Counted from the stretch's first letter, positions 24,551 to 33,132 are shown. The stretch is 64,000 nucleotides of DNA from Actinomadura litoris (GCF_009733595.1 NZ_WOFH01000003.1:186001-250000); one strand, 5' to 3'. Made by a program: numbers and translations. Notes: generated from the letters alone by a model not told the origin.

Positions 24551-26434
24551 ATGGACATGGAAGTGACCGCGTGGATGTCCCTGCACCATGCGATGAACGC
24601 CAAGGACGACCGCCGCCCGTTCTCCAAGGCGACCCTGAAGCGGATAGCGAGGTTCGCGCGCCCGCACAGACGGCAGCTGTTCGCCTTCCTCGGGCTGAGC
24701 GTCGTGCTGGCCGTCCTCGCGGTCGCGACGCCCGTCCTGGCCGGACGCGTCGTCGACGCGATCGTGGACGACTCGGCCAGTTCCACCGTCGTGAACCTGG
24801 CCATCCTGATCGCCTTGCTGGCCCTGCTGGAGGGCGGGCTCGGGCTGGCCAACCGGTGGCTGTCGGCCCGCATCGGCGAGGGCCTGATCCTCGATCTGCG
24901 CACGTCCGTCTTCGACCACGTGCAGCGGATGCCGGTCGCCTTCTTCACCCGCACCCGCACCGGCGCGTTGGTCAGCCGCCTCAACAACGACGTCATCGGG
25001 GCGCAGCGCGCCTTCAGCGACACGTTGTCGGGCGTGGTCAGCAACCTCGTGATGGTGATGCTGACCTTCGGGGTGATGGTCGGCATCTCCTGGCAGATCA
25101 CGCTGCTCGCGCTGGTCCTGCTGCCCGTCTTCGTCCTCCCGGCGCGCCGCATGGGCACCCGCCTGGCCCGCCTCGAACGCGAGGCCGCCGCGCACGACGC
25201 CGCGATGAGCACCCAGATGACCGAGCGGTTCTCCGCCCCCGGCGCGACGCTGGTCAAGCTGTTCGGCCGCCCCGCCCGCGAGTCCGCCGAGTTCGCGGCC
25301 CGCGCGCGCCGCGTCCGCGACATCGGCGTCCGCACCGCGATGGTCCAGCACGTCTTCATCACCGCGCTGACCATGGTGTCGGCGCTCGCCCTCGCGCTCG
25401 TCTACGGCCTCGGCGGCTGGTTCTCGCTGCGCGGCTCCCTGGACGCGGGCGCGGTCGTGTCCCTCGCCCTGCTGCTGACCCGCCTCTACGCCCCGCTGAC
25501 CGCGCTCGCCAGCGCCCGCGTCGAGGTCATGAGCGCGCTCGTCAGCTTCGAGCGGGTCTTCGAGGTGCTCGACCTGAAGCCGCTGGTCGCCGAGAAGAGC
25601 GGCGCCCGCGCCGTCCCCGAGGGGCCCGTCGCGGTCGAGTTCGACGGCGTCCGCTTCGCCTACCCGTCCGCCGACAAGGTCTCCCTCGCCTCGCTGGAGG
25701 AGGTCGCCACCCTCGACACGCGCGGCGGCGTCGACGTCCTGCACGGGGTGTCGTTCCGCGCCGAGCCCGGCCAGATGGTCGCGCTCGTCGGCTCGTCCGG
25801 CGCGGGCAAGTCGACGATCGCGCAACTGCTCCCGCGCCTGTACGACGCCGACTCCGGCGCGATCCGGCTCGGCGGCGTCGACGTCCGCGACCTCACCTTC
25901 GAGTCGATCCGCGACACGCTCGGCATGGTCACCCAGGACGGGCACCTGTTCCACGAGTCGATCCGCGAGAACCTGCTGCTCGCCCGCCCCGACGCCACCG
26001 AGGACGACCTCTGGGACGTCCTGCGCCGCGCCCGCCTCGCCACCCTCATCGAGGGCCTGCCCGACGGGCTCGACACGATCGTCGGCGAGCGCGGCTACCG
26101 CCTGTCGGGCGGCGAGCGCCAGCGCCTCACGATCGCCCGCCTGCTGCTGGCCCGCCAGCGCGTCGTGATCCTGGACGAGGCCACCGCCCACCTGGACTCC
26201 ACGTCCGAGGCCGCCGTCCAGGAGGCCCTGGCCGAGGCCCTCGACGGCCGCACCGCCGTCGTCATCGCCCACCGCCTCAGCACGGTCCGCGCCGCCGACC
26301 TCATCCTCGTCGTCGAGGCCGGCCACATCGTCGAACGCGGCACCCACACCGAACTGCTGGCCGCCGGAGGCCGCTACGCCGACCTCTACCGCACCCAGTT
26401 CAGCGACGAGACCCCCTTGGAACCCGTCGCCTGA
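24551..26434 (+). CDS. ABC exporter, fused membrane and ATPase domains (MsbA/MDR type)
   Basis: A 627-residue half-transporter. The membrane domain (about 45-340) has six helices, beginning RRQLFAFLGLSVVLAVLAVATPVLAGRVVDAIVD and including FFTRTRTGALVSRLNNDV. The ATPase domain (about 375-615) has Walker A GSSGAGKST, Q-loop VTQDGHLF, signature LSGGERQRL, Walker B VVILDEAT and the switch His in IAHRLSTV. ATG at 24551 follows GAGAGAGTGG; later ATGs are possible but start inside conserved sequence. It should work as a homodimer exporting lipids, drugs or redox-active compounds. Its SoxR-type promoter points to export of, or defence against, a redox-cycling molecule; this is inference. Confidence 0.93.
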   Translation: MDMEVTAWMSLHHAMNAKDDRRPFSKATLKRIARFARPHRRQLFAFLGLSVVLAVLAVATPVLAGRVVDAIVDDSASSTVVNLAILIALLALLEGGLGLANRWLSARIGEGLILDLRTSVFDHVQRMPVAFFTRTRTGALVSRLNNDVIGAQRAFSDTLSGVVSNLVMVMLTFGVMVGISWQITLLALVLLPVFVLPARRMGTRLARLEREAAAHDAAMSTQMTERFSAPGATLVKLFGRPARESAEFAARARRVRDIGVRTAMVQHVFITALTMVSALALALVYGLGGWFSLRGSLDAGAVVSLALLLTRLYAPLTALASARVEVMSALVSFERVFEVLDLKPLVAEKSGARAVPEGPVAVEFDGVRFAYPSADKVSLASLEEVATLDTRGGVDVLHGVSFRAEPGQMVALVGSSGAGKSTIAQLLPRLYDADSGAIRLGGVDVRDLTFESIRDTLGMVTQDGHLFHESIRENLLLARPDATEDDLWDVLRRARLATLIEGLPDGLDTIVGERGYRLSGGERQRLTIARLLLARQRVVILDEATAHLDSTSEAAVQEALAEALDGRTAVVIAHRLSTVRAADLILVVEAGHIVERGTHTELLAAGGRYADLYRTQFSDETPLEPVA

Positions 26435-26602
26435 CCCTCCTCGGACTCGGCCCGCCCCGGCACCCGGCCGCCGCTCCGGCTCCCGACCCGGACGAGCCGC
26501 CGGACGGCGGCGGGAGGCATGGGAGAGGAGCGCGGGCGCCCCGGGTCAGCGGCCGCCTGCCCGCGGCCACCCGGTGTGGGCGATCGAGTGCCGGGAGGTC
26601 GA

Positions 26603-26637
26603 CCGCCCGCTCTTGGCGAGCCGCCAAGAGCGGGCGG
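26603..26637. terminator. Strong hairpin, probable bidirectional terminator
   Basis: A perfect 15-base-pair stem: 26603-26617 (CCGCCCGCTCTTGGC) pairs with 26623-26637 across a five-base loop. There is no T-run, as is usual in actinomycetes. It sits about 170 bases after the ABC exporter stop and 155 before the SRPBCC stop on the other strand, so it could end transcription from both sides. Confidence 0.6.
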
Positions 26638-26665
26638 GTGCGGATCGCGTGCCGTTGATCCGCAC
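26638..26665. repeat. Second hairpin in the convergent gap
   Basis: GTGCGGATC at 26638-26646 pairs perfectly with GATCCGCAC at 26657-26665 across a ten-base loop, directly abutting the larger hairpin. It may be part of a compound terminator. Confidence 0.45.
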
Positions 26666-26792
26666 GGTTCGGATGCCGGGCATCAAGGTCACGGGCCGTT
26701 GCGGGTGCCCGTGGAGTGCTCACCGGGGGCTTGGCCGCGCTCCGCGCCGGCGCCGGGCCGGGCGGGCGGGCGGCCGGGGCGTCCTGGTGCGG

Positions 26793-27209
26793 CTAGGCGA
26801 GGGCGGTGTGGAGGGACTCCAGCACGTGGGAGCGCCAGCCGTTGGTCATGCCGCGGAACGCGAACGCCTGGGACGGGTCGTCCATGTCGAAGCCCGCGTG
26901 GCGGATGAAGAGCCTCGTGCCGCGTCCCTCGGGGACCAGGCGCCAGGTGACGGTGGTGTCGAGGGCGCCGCCGCCCCAGCTGATGCGCAGCAGCCGTTCC
27001 TCGTCCAGGTCGAGGACCCGGCAGCGGATCGTCCCGTCGAAACCGGCGCCGGGGATAGGGCGGGTGGTGAAGGTGAACCGGTGCCCGACGACGGGTTCGA
27101 AGTCGTTCGGCATCAGCCACCGGGCCAGCAGGTCGCGGTCGGTGAGCGCCCGCCAGACCTTGGCGGGCGGGTGCGGGAGGAACTCCTCGACCTCGATGTC
27201 GGCGGTCAC
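26793..27209 (-). CDS. SRPBCC/AHSA1-family protein
   Basis: A 138-residue START/Bet v1-like protein of the activator-of-Hsp90 (AHSA1) type. Features: IEVEEFLPHPPAKVWRALTDRDLLARWLMPNDFEPVVGHRFTFTT at the N-terminus, a central beta sheet, TWRLVPEGRGTRLFIRHAGF, and the C-terminal helix GWRSHVLESLHTAL. GTG at 27209 overlaps the stop of the upstream ArsR gene (GTGA). Such SRPBCC genes are very often fused to or paired with ArsR regulators; they bind a hydrophobic ligand, but the ligand is rarely known. Third gene of the VOC-ArsR-SRPBCC operon. Confidence 0.9.
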   Translation of the reverse strand: MTADIEVEEFLPHPPAKVWRALTDRDLLARWLMPNDFEPVVGHRFTFTTRPIPGAGFDGTIRCRVLDLDEERLLRISWGGGALDTTVTWRLVPEGRGTRLFIRHAGFDMDDPSQAFAFRGMTNGWRSHVLESLHTALA

Positions 27210-27529
27210 TCCGGGTGCTCCTCGTCCAGGACGTCGCGCAGGTCGGCCAGGCGTTCGCGCCAGAACCGCTCGTAGGGGGTGAGCCAGTCCGACACGTCCA
27301 TCAGCGGGCCCGGCTCCAAACGGTAGACGCGGCGGCGGCCGTCGCGCCGCTCGGTGACGAGCCCGGCGGTCCGCAGGACGCGCAGGTGCTCGGAGACGCT
27401 CGGGCGGCTCATCTCGAAGTGGGCCGCCAGCTCGTTCACCGAGCGCGGGCCCTCCAGCAGGAGGCGGGTCAGCTCCAGCCGCACCGGGCTCGCGAGCGCC
27501 GCGAAGACGTCGGTGACCTCGGCGGCCAT
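27206..27529 (-). CDS. ArsR-family transcriptional regulator
   Basis: A 107-residue winged-helix repressor. ATG at 27529 begins two bases after the VOC gene stop. Sequence: FAALASPVRLELTRLLLEGPRSVNELAAHFEMSRPSVSEHLRVLRTAGLVTERRDGRRRVYRLEPGPL, the standard ArsR helix-turn-helix and wing, followed by a Trp-rich helix (DWLTPYERFWRERL) usual in the SRPBCC-linked, non-metal subgroup. No metal-binding CxC motif is seen. Two matching palindromes upstream of the operon are its likely binding sites. Confidence 0.93.
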   Translation of the reverse strand: MAAEVTDVFAALASPVRLELTRLLLEGPRSVNELAAHFEMSRPSVSEHLRVLRTAGLVTERRDGRRRVYRLEPGPLMDVSDWLTPYERFWRERLADLRDVLDEEHPE

Positions 27530-27531
27530 GG

Positions 27532-27891
27532 TCAGCGCGCCGCGAGGACGATCCCGTTGCCGTCGGGGTCGGCCAGGGTGGCCTGGCGTCCCCACGGCAG
27601 GTCCTGCGGGCCCTCGACGTCCACGCCCGCGCGGCGCAGTTCGGCGCAGTCGCCGTCGAGGTCGGACGTCTCCAGCATGAGGCCGTGCACGGTCCCCGGC
27701 GCGAGGCCGGGGACGTGGTTCGCCAGCACCACGTTCGTGCCCGCGCCGGCGGGGGCGAGCTGGAGCCAGCGGACGGGGCCCATCGCCCGGTCGGTGACCA
27801 CCTCGAACCCGAGGGTTCCGGCGTAGAAGTCCTTCGCGGCGTCCTGGTCGGAGACCGGCACCGTCAGCAGCCGTACACACGTGATGTTCAT
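27532..27891 (-). CDS. VOC-family (glyoxalase/bleomycin-resistance fold) protein
   Basis: A 119-residue single VOC domain: CVRLLTVPVSDQDAAKDFYAGTLGFEVVTDR, a central VRWLQLAPAGAGTNVVLA, GLMLETSDLDGDCAELRRAGVDVEGPQDLPWGRQATLADPDGNGIVLA. This is the usual betaalphabetabetabeta repeat, with the DPDGN end motif. The metal-ligand set looks incomplete, so it may bind a ligand or act as a lyase/dioxygenase-like enzyme. First gene of the operon. ATG at 27891 has no clear ribosome site and may be leaderless. Confidence 0.92.
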   Translation of the reverse strand: MNITCVRLLTVPVSDQDAAKDFYAGTLGFEVVTDRAMGPVRWLQLAPAGAGTNVVLANHVPGLAPGTVHGLMLETSDLDGDCAELRRAGVDVEGPQDLPWGRQATLADPDGNGIVLAAR

Positions 27892-27903
27892 GCGCCCGAA
27901 GAT

Positions 27904-27923
27904 AGGTAGGAAGCTCCCTACCT
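27904..27923. promoter_or_regulatory. ArsR operator candidate, proximal copy
   Basis: AGGTAGG at 27904-27910, six bases, then CCTACCT at 27917-27923: a perfect palindrome 12 bases upstream of the VOC start. It shares the core GTAGG-N6-CCTAC with the neighbouring copy. TTGACA, read on the minus strand at 27923-27928, lies between the two. Confidence 0.7.
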
Positions 27924-27928
27924 GTCAA

Positions 27929-27948
27929 GCGTAGGGAGTTGCCTACGC
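27929..27948. promoter_or_regulatory. ArsR operator candidate, distal copy
   Basis: GCGTAGG at 27929-27935, six bases, then CCTACGC at 27942-27948, again perfect. Its centre is 25 bases from the centre of the proximal copy. The shared core and the flanked TTGACA make autorepression of the VOC-ArsR-SRPBCC operon the simplest reading. Confidence 0.7.
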
Positions 27949-28016
27949 GACCCCGGTGGGCTCGGGCCTCCGGCGCGGTGGCAGGCTTTGGAATGGTCCA
28001 CTAACCGGAGGAAGAC

Positions 28017-28943
28017 ATGCGCGCGGTCACCTATGACGCCTACGCCGACGACAACTCCCGCTTGAAGCTGGGTGAGGTCCCCGATCCGAGGGTCCCGCCG
28101 AGCAGTGTGCTCATCGAGGTGCGCGCGGCGGGGGTGAACCCGGTGGACTGGAAGGCGATGGCGGGCGGGCTCGACCCGCTGCTGGACACCGTGTTCCCCG
28201 TCATCCCGGGTTGGGACGTCGCCGGGGTCGTCGTCAGGCCGGGGCCCGACGTCCCCGAGTTCGCGGCCGGTGACGAGGTGATGGCCTACGCGCGCAAGGA
28301 CGCCCTCCAGGCGGGGACGTTCGCGCAGTACGTCGCGGTGCAGGCGGCCCACATCGCCCTCAAGCCCGCGAACCTCGGTTGGGAGCAGGCGGGAGGGTTG
28401 CCGCTCGCCGGGCTGACCGCGCAGCGCGTCCTCGACCACCTGGACGTGGGTGAGGGTGACACCGTCCTGGTGCACGCGGCGGCCGGTGGCGTGGGGAGCC
28501 TCGCCGTGCAGATCGCGCGGGCGCGAGGTGCGCGGGTGATCGGCACCGCGTCCGAGAAGAACCATGACTACCTGCGGGGACTCGGTGCCGCGCCGGTCGC
28601 CTACGGCGAGGGGCTGGCGGGACGCGTCCGCGAGCTGGCGCCGGACGGGGTCTCCGCCGTGGCCGACCTCGCCGGGGGCCAGCTCGACGCGACGCTCGCG
28701 GTCCTCGCGCCCGGCGGGCGGCACGCCTCGATCGCCGACCCCGCCGTCGAGGAGCACGGCGGCCACGTGGTGTGGGTCCGCCCGGACGGCGCCAAGCTCG
28801 CCCTGCTCGCCGACCTCGCGGAGCGGGGCGCGCTCGACGTCGAGGTCGCCGGCTCCTTCCCCCTGGCGGAGGTCGGAGCCGCCTTCGACCTCAGCCGGGC
28901 CGGGCACACCCGGGGCAAGCTGGTGATCGACCCGTCCGCCTGA
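28017..28943 (+). CDS. NADPH:quinone reductase-like MDR oxidoreductase
   Basis: A 308-residue zinc-free medium-chain dehydrogenase/reductase. ATG at 28017 follows CGGAGGAAGAC. The GroES-like half (about 1-120) has VRAAGVNPVDWKAMAGG and PVIPGWDVAGVV; the Rossmann half has VLVHAAAGGVGSLAVQIARARGARVIGTASEKNHDYLRGLGA, a classic NADPH site, and ends with GKLVIDPSA. It should reduce a quinone, enone or aldehyde. It is divergent from the VOC operon and converges on the ROK gene, four bases away. The twin ArsR sites lie in its upstream region too, so it may share that control. Confidence 0.92.
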   Translation: MRAVTYDAYADDNSRLKLGEVPDPRVPPSSVLIEVRAAGVNPVDWKAMAGGLDPLLDTVFPVIPGWDVAGVVVRPGPDVPEFAAGDEVMAYARKDALQAGTFAQYVAVQAAHIALKPANLGWEQAGGLPLAGLTAQRVLDHLDVGEGDTVLVHAAAGGVGSLAVQIARARGARVIGTASEKNHDYLRGLGAAPVAYGEGLAGRVRELAPDGVSAVADLAGGQLDATLAVLAPGGRHASIADPAVEEHGGHVVWVRPDGAKLALLADLAERGALDVEVAGSFPLAEVGAAFDLSRAGHTRGKLVIDPSA

Positions 28944-28946
28944 GGT

Positions 28947-29846
28947 CTAGCGGAGGCGGGAGGCGAGGATCGTCGCGCCCTTGACGCCGGCCTGGTCGTC
29001 CAGCTCCGTGGGGACGATCGGCGGCGCCGGGCGGAACTTCAGACGGTCGGTCAGGCGGGACGCCAGCGGCGTGAGCAGCGTGGCGCCCGCCTTGGCCAGC
29101 CCGCCGCCGACGACGATGAGGCCCGGGTCGAGGAAGAGCGTGGCGGAGGCCAGGCTGTCGGCGAGGCAGTCCAGTGCCTCGTTCCAGACCGCGGACGCGT
29201 GCGGTTCGCCCGCGGCGGCCAGCGCGACCACCTTCTCGGCCGGGACGCCCGAGCCGTGCCTGCGGGTCAGCGCGGCGGCCGACGCGTAGGTCTCCAGGCA
29301 CCCCCGGTTGCCGCAGGCGCAGGGCTCGCCGTCCGGGCGGACGACGATGTGCCCGATCTCGCCGCTCCACCCGGACGTGCCCGGATAGGGGGAGTCGTTC
29401 AGGATCAGCGCGGCGGCGATGCCCGTGCCGATGGCGACGAACACGAAGTCGGACACCTCGCGTCCCGCGCCGAGCTCGGCCTCCCCGAGCCCGGCCGTGC
29501 GGACGTCGTGGCCGATCGCGACCGGGATGCCGAGGCGCTCCGCCGCGAGCCGCCGCATCGGGACGTCCCGCCAGCCGAGGTTGGCCGAGTGCACGGCCGT
29601 GCCGGACGTCTCGTCCACGATGCCGGGCAGCACGATGCCCGCCGCGGCGGCGGGGGAGCCGGTCAGCTCCTCCGCGCGCGCGGCGAGGTGGGCGGCGAAG
29701 CCGAGCACGCCGCCCACCGGGTCGGCCTGGTCGGTCGGCCAGGAGAGCGTCGCGAGGACCTCCCCGCCCGCCTCCGCCCGGCCGGCGACCTTGACGATCT
29801 CCGCCTTCATCGACGTGCCGCCCACGTCCAGGCCGATCAGCGTCAC
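28947..29846 (-). CDS. ROK-family sugar kinase
   Basis: A 299-residue ROK kinase without a DNA-binding domain, so an enzyme and not a ROK repressor. GTG at 29846 overlaps the permease stop (GTGA). ATP motif LIGLDVGGTSMKAEIV; sugar-binding EIGHIVV; zinc motif CACGNRGCLETYAS; second ATP motif LIVVGGGLAKAG. It would phosphorylate the sugar brought in by the upstream ABC transporter, making glucose-6-phosphate or an amino-sugar phosphate. Order SBP-permease-permease-ROK kinase recalls the Streptomyces csn chitosan-oligosaccharide operon. With DasR-like sites upstream, GlcNAc or glucosamine is a reasonable guess, not a demonstrated substrate. Confidence 0.92.
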   Translation of the reverse strand: MTLIGLDVGGTSMKAEIVKVAGRAEAGGEVLATLSWPTDQADPVGGVLGFAAHLAARAEELTGSPAAAAGIVLPGIVDETSGTAVHSANLGWRDVPMRRLAAERLGIPVAIGHDVRTAGLGEAELGAGREVSDFVFVAIGTGIAAALILNDSPYPGTSGWSGEIGHIVVRPDGEPCACGNRGCLETYASAAALTRRHGSGVPAEKVVALAAAGEPHASAVWNEALDCLADSLASATLFLDPGLIVVGGGLAKAGATLLTPLASRLTDRLKFRPAPPIVPTELDDQAGVKGATILASRLR

Positions 29847-30715
29847 TTGACCGAGCCCGCGGTGAGGCCGCCGATCAGGTAGCGCTCGACGAACACGAAC
29901 AGGATGACGACCGGCACGATCGCGATCAGCGACGAGGCGAACAGGTACTGCCAGTGCGCCTGGTACTGGGTCACGAACGAGGGGACGGCGACGGTGAGCG
30001 GACGCCGGTCGGGCGACGCGGTCACGGTCAGCGCCACGATGTATTCGTTCCACGCCGCGATGAAGGTGTAGACGACGGCGGTGACGACGCCGGGCATCGA
30101 GATGGGCAGGGTGACGCGGGTGAGCGCCCCGACCCGTCCGGCGCCGTCCAGGAACGCGGCCTCCTCCAGCTCCTTGGGGATGCTGGAGAAGTAGCCGTGC
30201 AGGATCCACACGCAGAACGGCAGGTTGAACGCCGCGTTCACCAGCACGAGCGCGAACAGCGTGTCGGTCAGGTTGAGCGCGACCATCTCCCGGTAGATGC
30301 CGATGACCAGCGCGGTCGGCGCGAACATCTGCGTGACCAGGACGAGCAGCAGGTAGGCGCCGCGCCCCCGGAAGCGGTAGCGGGCCGTGTAGTACGCGGC
30401 GGGCAGCGCGCACGCCAGCGTGACGACCGTCGCGGCCACCGCGACGATCAGCGAGACCCGCAGGTAGGTCCACAGCGGCGCCGCGTCCCAGACGTCGACG
30501 AAGTTCGACCAGGTCCAGTGGTCGGGCAGGTAGCCGCCCGGCGACTTGGTCAGGTCCTTCTCCGACTTGAGCGAGGTCAGCGCCATCTGCAGGTAGGGCA
30601 GCAGGAAGCCCACGGCCACCAGCCAGCCGACGGCGGTCAGCAGGGCCGTGCGGAGCCGGAGCGGGCGGCGGCGCGCCGCCCCCGCCGGGCTCGTCTCCTT
30701 GGACGGGCGCGTCAT
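29843..30715 (-). CDS. Sugar ABC transporter permease (MalG/CUT1 type)
   Basis: A 290-residue inner-membrane permease. ATG at 30715 overlaps the stop of the preceding permease (ATGA). Six membrane spans are visible. The ATPase-contact loop reads EELEEAAFLDGAGRVGALTRVTLPISMPG, matching the EAA motif of CUT1 permeases. N-terminal RRRPLRLRTALLTAVGWLVAVGFLLPYLQMALTSLK is typical for MalG-like proteins. It pairs with the next gene to form the channel. No ATPase gene is in the operon; in actinomycetes a shared MsiK-type ATPase usually serves such transporters. Confidence 0.94.
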   Translation of the reverse strand: MTRPSKETSPAGAARRRPLRLRTALLTAVGWLVAVGFLLPYLQMALTSLKSEKDLTKSPGGYLPDHWTWSNFVDVWDAAPLWTYLRVSLIVAVAATVVTLACALPAAYYTARYRFRGRGAYLLLVLVTQMFAPTALVIGIYREMVALNLTDTLFALVLVNAAFNLPFCVWILHGYFSSIPKELEEAAFLDGAGRVGALTRVTLPISMPGVVTAVVYTFIAAWNEYIVALTVTASPDRRPLTVAVPSFVTQYQAHWQYLFASSLIAIVPVVILFVFVERYLIGGLTAGSVK

Positions 30716-31659
30716 CGGACCTCCTCCCGCCACCGCGCGGCGCGCAGGTACATCAGGACCATCGCGAGGATGAGGACGAAGTTGACGACCGCCATCGCGC
30801 CGGACTCACCCACGTTCTGGTCGTAGAAGGCGAGCTTGTACATGAACGTGGTGGTGGTGTCGGTGGAGTGCCCGGGGCCGCCCCCGGTCATCGCCCAGAT
30901 GATCGGGAAGCTGTTGAACACGTTGATGACGTTGATGATGGAGGCGATCATGATCGAGGGCCGCAGCAGCGGCAGCGTGATCCCGAAGTAGGTGCGCAGC
31001 GGTCCGGCGCCGTCGACGCGCGCGGCCTCGTAGACGTCCTCGGGGATCGTCTGGAGCCCGGCGAGGATCACGAACGAGGCGAACGGCAGCGACACGAACA
31101 CCGCGACCCACATCATCCACAGCATCGCCTGCCAGGGATGGGCCAGCCAGTTCACCGGCTCGTCGATCAGGTGCAGGTCGAGCAGCACCCGGTTGACCAG
31201 GCCGGAGTAGTTGTCCAGCATCCACTTCCAGATGAGCGAGGTCATCAGCACCGACGCGGCCCACGGGACGATGACCGTCCAGCGGACGATGCGCCGTCCC
31301 GGGAAGCGGCTGTTCAGCAACTGGCCGATGGCGAGCGACAGCACCATCGTGGTGATGACGATGCCGGCGACCCAGCCGAGCGTCCGCAGGACGACCGGGA
31401 TGAGGTCGTCCTCGTCGAACAGGTCGGTGTAGTTGGTGGTCCCGTTGCCGCCGAGCGTCACACCCGACGAGCTGATCTTCTGGAACGAGGTGCGGACCAT
31501 CTCGACGACGGGCCACAGGACGACGACGGTGATGAGGACGAGGGACGGGCCGAGCCAGACGAGCGGCGTCAGCGCCCGCCCGGCCCGCCGGAGTGCGGAG
31601 GGGCGGGACGGCCGGGCCGTGGCACCGGCGTCCCGCGCCCTGGTTTCGAGGTCCTGCAC
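30712..31659 (-). CDS. Sugar ABC transporter permease (MalF/CUT1 type)
   Basis: A 315-residue permease. GTG at 31659 lies two bases after the binding-protein stop. N-terminal span GPSLVLITVVVLWPVVEMVRTSF is followed by five more. The EAA loop is EDVYEAARVDGAGPLRTYFGITLPLLRP, and GGGPGHSTDTTTTFMYKLAF is the periplasmic loop typical of MalF-like CUT1 permeases. It forms the translocation pore with the downstream permease. Confidence 0.94.
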   Translation of the reverse strand: MQDLETRARDAGATARPSRPSALRRAGRALTPLVWLGPSLVLITVVVLWPVVEMVRTSFQKISSSGVTLGGNGTTNYTDLFDEDDLIPVVLRTLGWVAGIVITTMVLSLAIGQLLNSRFPGRRIVRWTVIVPWAASVLMTSLIWKWMLDNYSGLVNRVLLDLHLIDEPVNWLAHPWQAMLWMMWVAVFVSLPFASFVILAGLQTIPEDVYEAARVDGAGPLRTYFGITLPLLRPSIMIASIINVINVFNSFPIIWAMTGGGPGHSTDTTTTFMYKLAFYDQNVGESGAMAVVNFVLILAMVLMYLRAARWREEVR

Positions 31660-31661
31660 TA

Positions 31662-32915
31662 TCAGCCGCTCTTCTCGGCCGTCTTCTGGATGTCGTCCAG
31701 GACCTTCTTCGGGTCCTTGTTCGCCACCGAGGAGCCGAGGCTCTGCTTGACCGCGCCCGCGACGGCCGACCACGCCGGGTTGCTCGTCGGCGCGAACTTG
31801 GAGGAGGGCAGCGCGTCCACGAACTGCTTCATGTACGGGTCGGAGCTGAGCGCGTCACCGGCCGACTTCGTCACCGGGAGGAAGCCTTCCTTCTTGAGGA
31901 AGGTGGACGTGTTCTCCTTCTGGTACAGGAAGTCGAGGAACTTCTTGAGGGCCTCCTTGTTCTTGCCGTCGTTCTTCTTGAACGCGGCGAGGAGGTCCAT
32001 GACGCCGAGCGTGTTGTGCTCGGTGCCGCTCTTGCTCGGCAGCGAGGTGACGCCGAAGTTCAGGTTCTTGTTGACGGGGTCGATGAACCCGGCCTTGGTG
32101 AACGGTCCGCCGATCGCCATGCCGATCTTGCCCTGCGCGAACTGGTTGAACACCGTCTTGCGGTCGGTGGTCTCCGGGTTCGGCTGGGTCAGCTTGGCGT
32201 CCTTCAGGCCCTTCAGGAAGTTCAGCGTCTCGACGTTGGCGGGCTGGTTGATCGCCCATTTGCCGGACGCGTCGACCCAGCCGCCGCCGTTGTTCATCGC
32301 CCAGGAGTAGAACTCCGCCTGCGACTCCTCGGGGCCGAGCGGCAGCCCGTAGCCGGTGGCGCCGCCCTCCTTCTGGATCTTCTCGGCGTCGGTCTTGACC
32401 TCGTCCCAGGTCTTGGGCGGGTTGGCGATCTTGGCCTTGGCGAACAGGTCCTTGTTGTAGAACAGCAGGCGGGCGCTGGAGATGAACGGCAGCGCGTACT
32501 GGTCGCCGTTGTACTTGGACTGCTCGACGAACGTCGGCGTGAAGTCGCTCAGCGTGGTCGGTGAAACGACCTCGGACGCCTTGTAGATGAGCCCGTCCCG
32601 CGCGAAGTCGGAGAACGAGTTGTAGTTCAGGAGGTCGGGAGCCTGCTTCGTCTGGATGTAGGTCTTGACCTTGGCGTCCATCTGGGTCCAGTCGACCATC
32701 TCCAGCTGCACCTTGTAGCCGGAGTTCTTGGCCTCGAAGTCCTTGATGAGCGCCTTCCAGTAGGGCTCGGCGTTGCTGTCGTAGATCGCCGCGACGAACT
32801 TGATGCTCTTGCCGTCGGAGCCGCCGTCGTCCGACGAGCTGCCCTTCCCGCATCCGCTCACGCCGAGGGCCACTGTCAGGCCCGTGGCGATGGCGACCGT
32901 GAGGTGCCGTTTCAT
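31662..32915 (-). CDS. Extracellular sugar-binding lipoprotein of ABC transporter
   Basis: A 417-residue solute-binding protein (family 1). ATG at 32915 follows GGGGACAG. The signal peptide MKRHLTVAIATGLTVALGVSGC ends in a lipobox with Cys22, so it is a lipoprotein on the outer face of the membrane. The body has SIKFVAAIYDSNAEPYWKALIKDFEAKNSGYKV, APDLLNYNSFSDFARDGL and PKTWDEVKTDAEKIQKEGGATGYGLP, standard for oligosaccharide binders. First gene of the SBP-MalF-MalG-ROK operon. A well-formed promoter and two DasR-like sites lie 250-370 bases upstream. Ligand inferred only as a sugar. Confidence 0.94.
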   Translation of the reverse strand: MKRHLTVAIATGLTVALGVSGCGKGSSSDDGGSDGKSIKFVAAIYDSNAEPYWKALIKDFEAKNSGYKVQLEMVDWTQMDAKVKTYIQTKQAPDLLNYNSFSDFARDGLIYKASEVVSPTTLSDFTPTFVEQSKYNGDQYALPFISSARLLFYNKDLFAKAKIANPPKTWDEVKTDAEKIQKEGGATGYGLPLGPEESQAEFYSWAMNNGGGWVDASGKWAINQPANVETLNFLKGLKDAKLTQPNPETTDRKTVFNQFAQGKIGMAIGGPFTKAGFIDPVNKNLNFGVTSLPSKSGTEHNTLGVMDLLAAFKKNDGKNKEALKKFLDFLYQKENTSTFLKKEGFLPVTKSAGDALSSDPYMKQFVDALPSSKFAPTSNPAWSAVAGAVKQSLGSSVANKDPKKVLDDIQKTAEKSG

Positions 32916-33132
32916 CTGTCCCCGCCTTCTCCGGCTTGCTCTTCTTCGGGGCGCCCGCGCGCCCGTGCCGACTGTCGATCCGCTAGCTGCCGCCGACCCC
33001 GCGCTAGGGTCGCGCGGCCTCTCCCGCCGCGGTCGTTTGGCGCGATGAGTCTCCTGGGCACGGCGTCCGGACGGTCTCGGGTTCCGCCCGGCGTGCCCCC
33101 TCGCGCGCATGAACATTTGTGCGCGGGGCGAA

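Larger units (their letters stand above)
26435..26792. other. 358-base convergent gap rich in hairpins, no gene seen
   Basis: The gap lies between the ABC exporter and the SRPBCC gene, which converge. It contains the 15-base-pair hairpin at 26603-26637, then a 9-base-pair hairpin (26638-26665) and a weaker one near 26690-26715. Open frames across it lack ribosome sites and family features. Confidence 0.5.

Noticed and set aside
26574-27275. Plus-strand frame crossing the convergent gap and the SRPBCC gene
   Set aside because: It has no ribosome site, passes through two perfect hairpins and is antisense to a clear SRPBCC domain.
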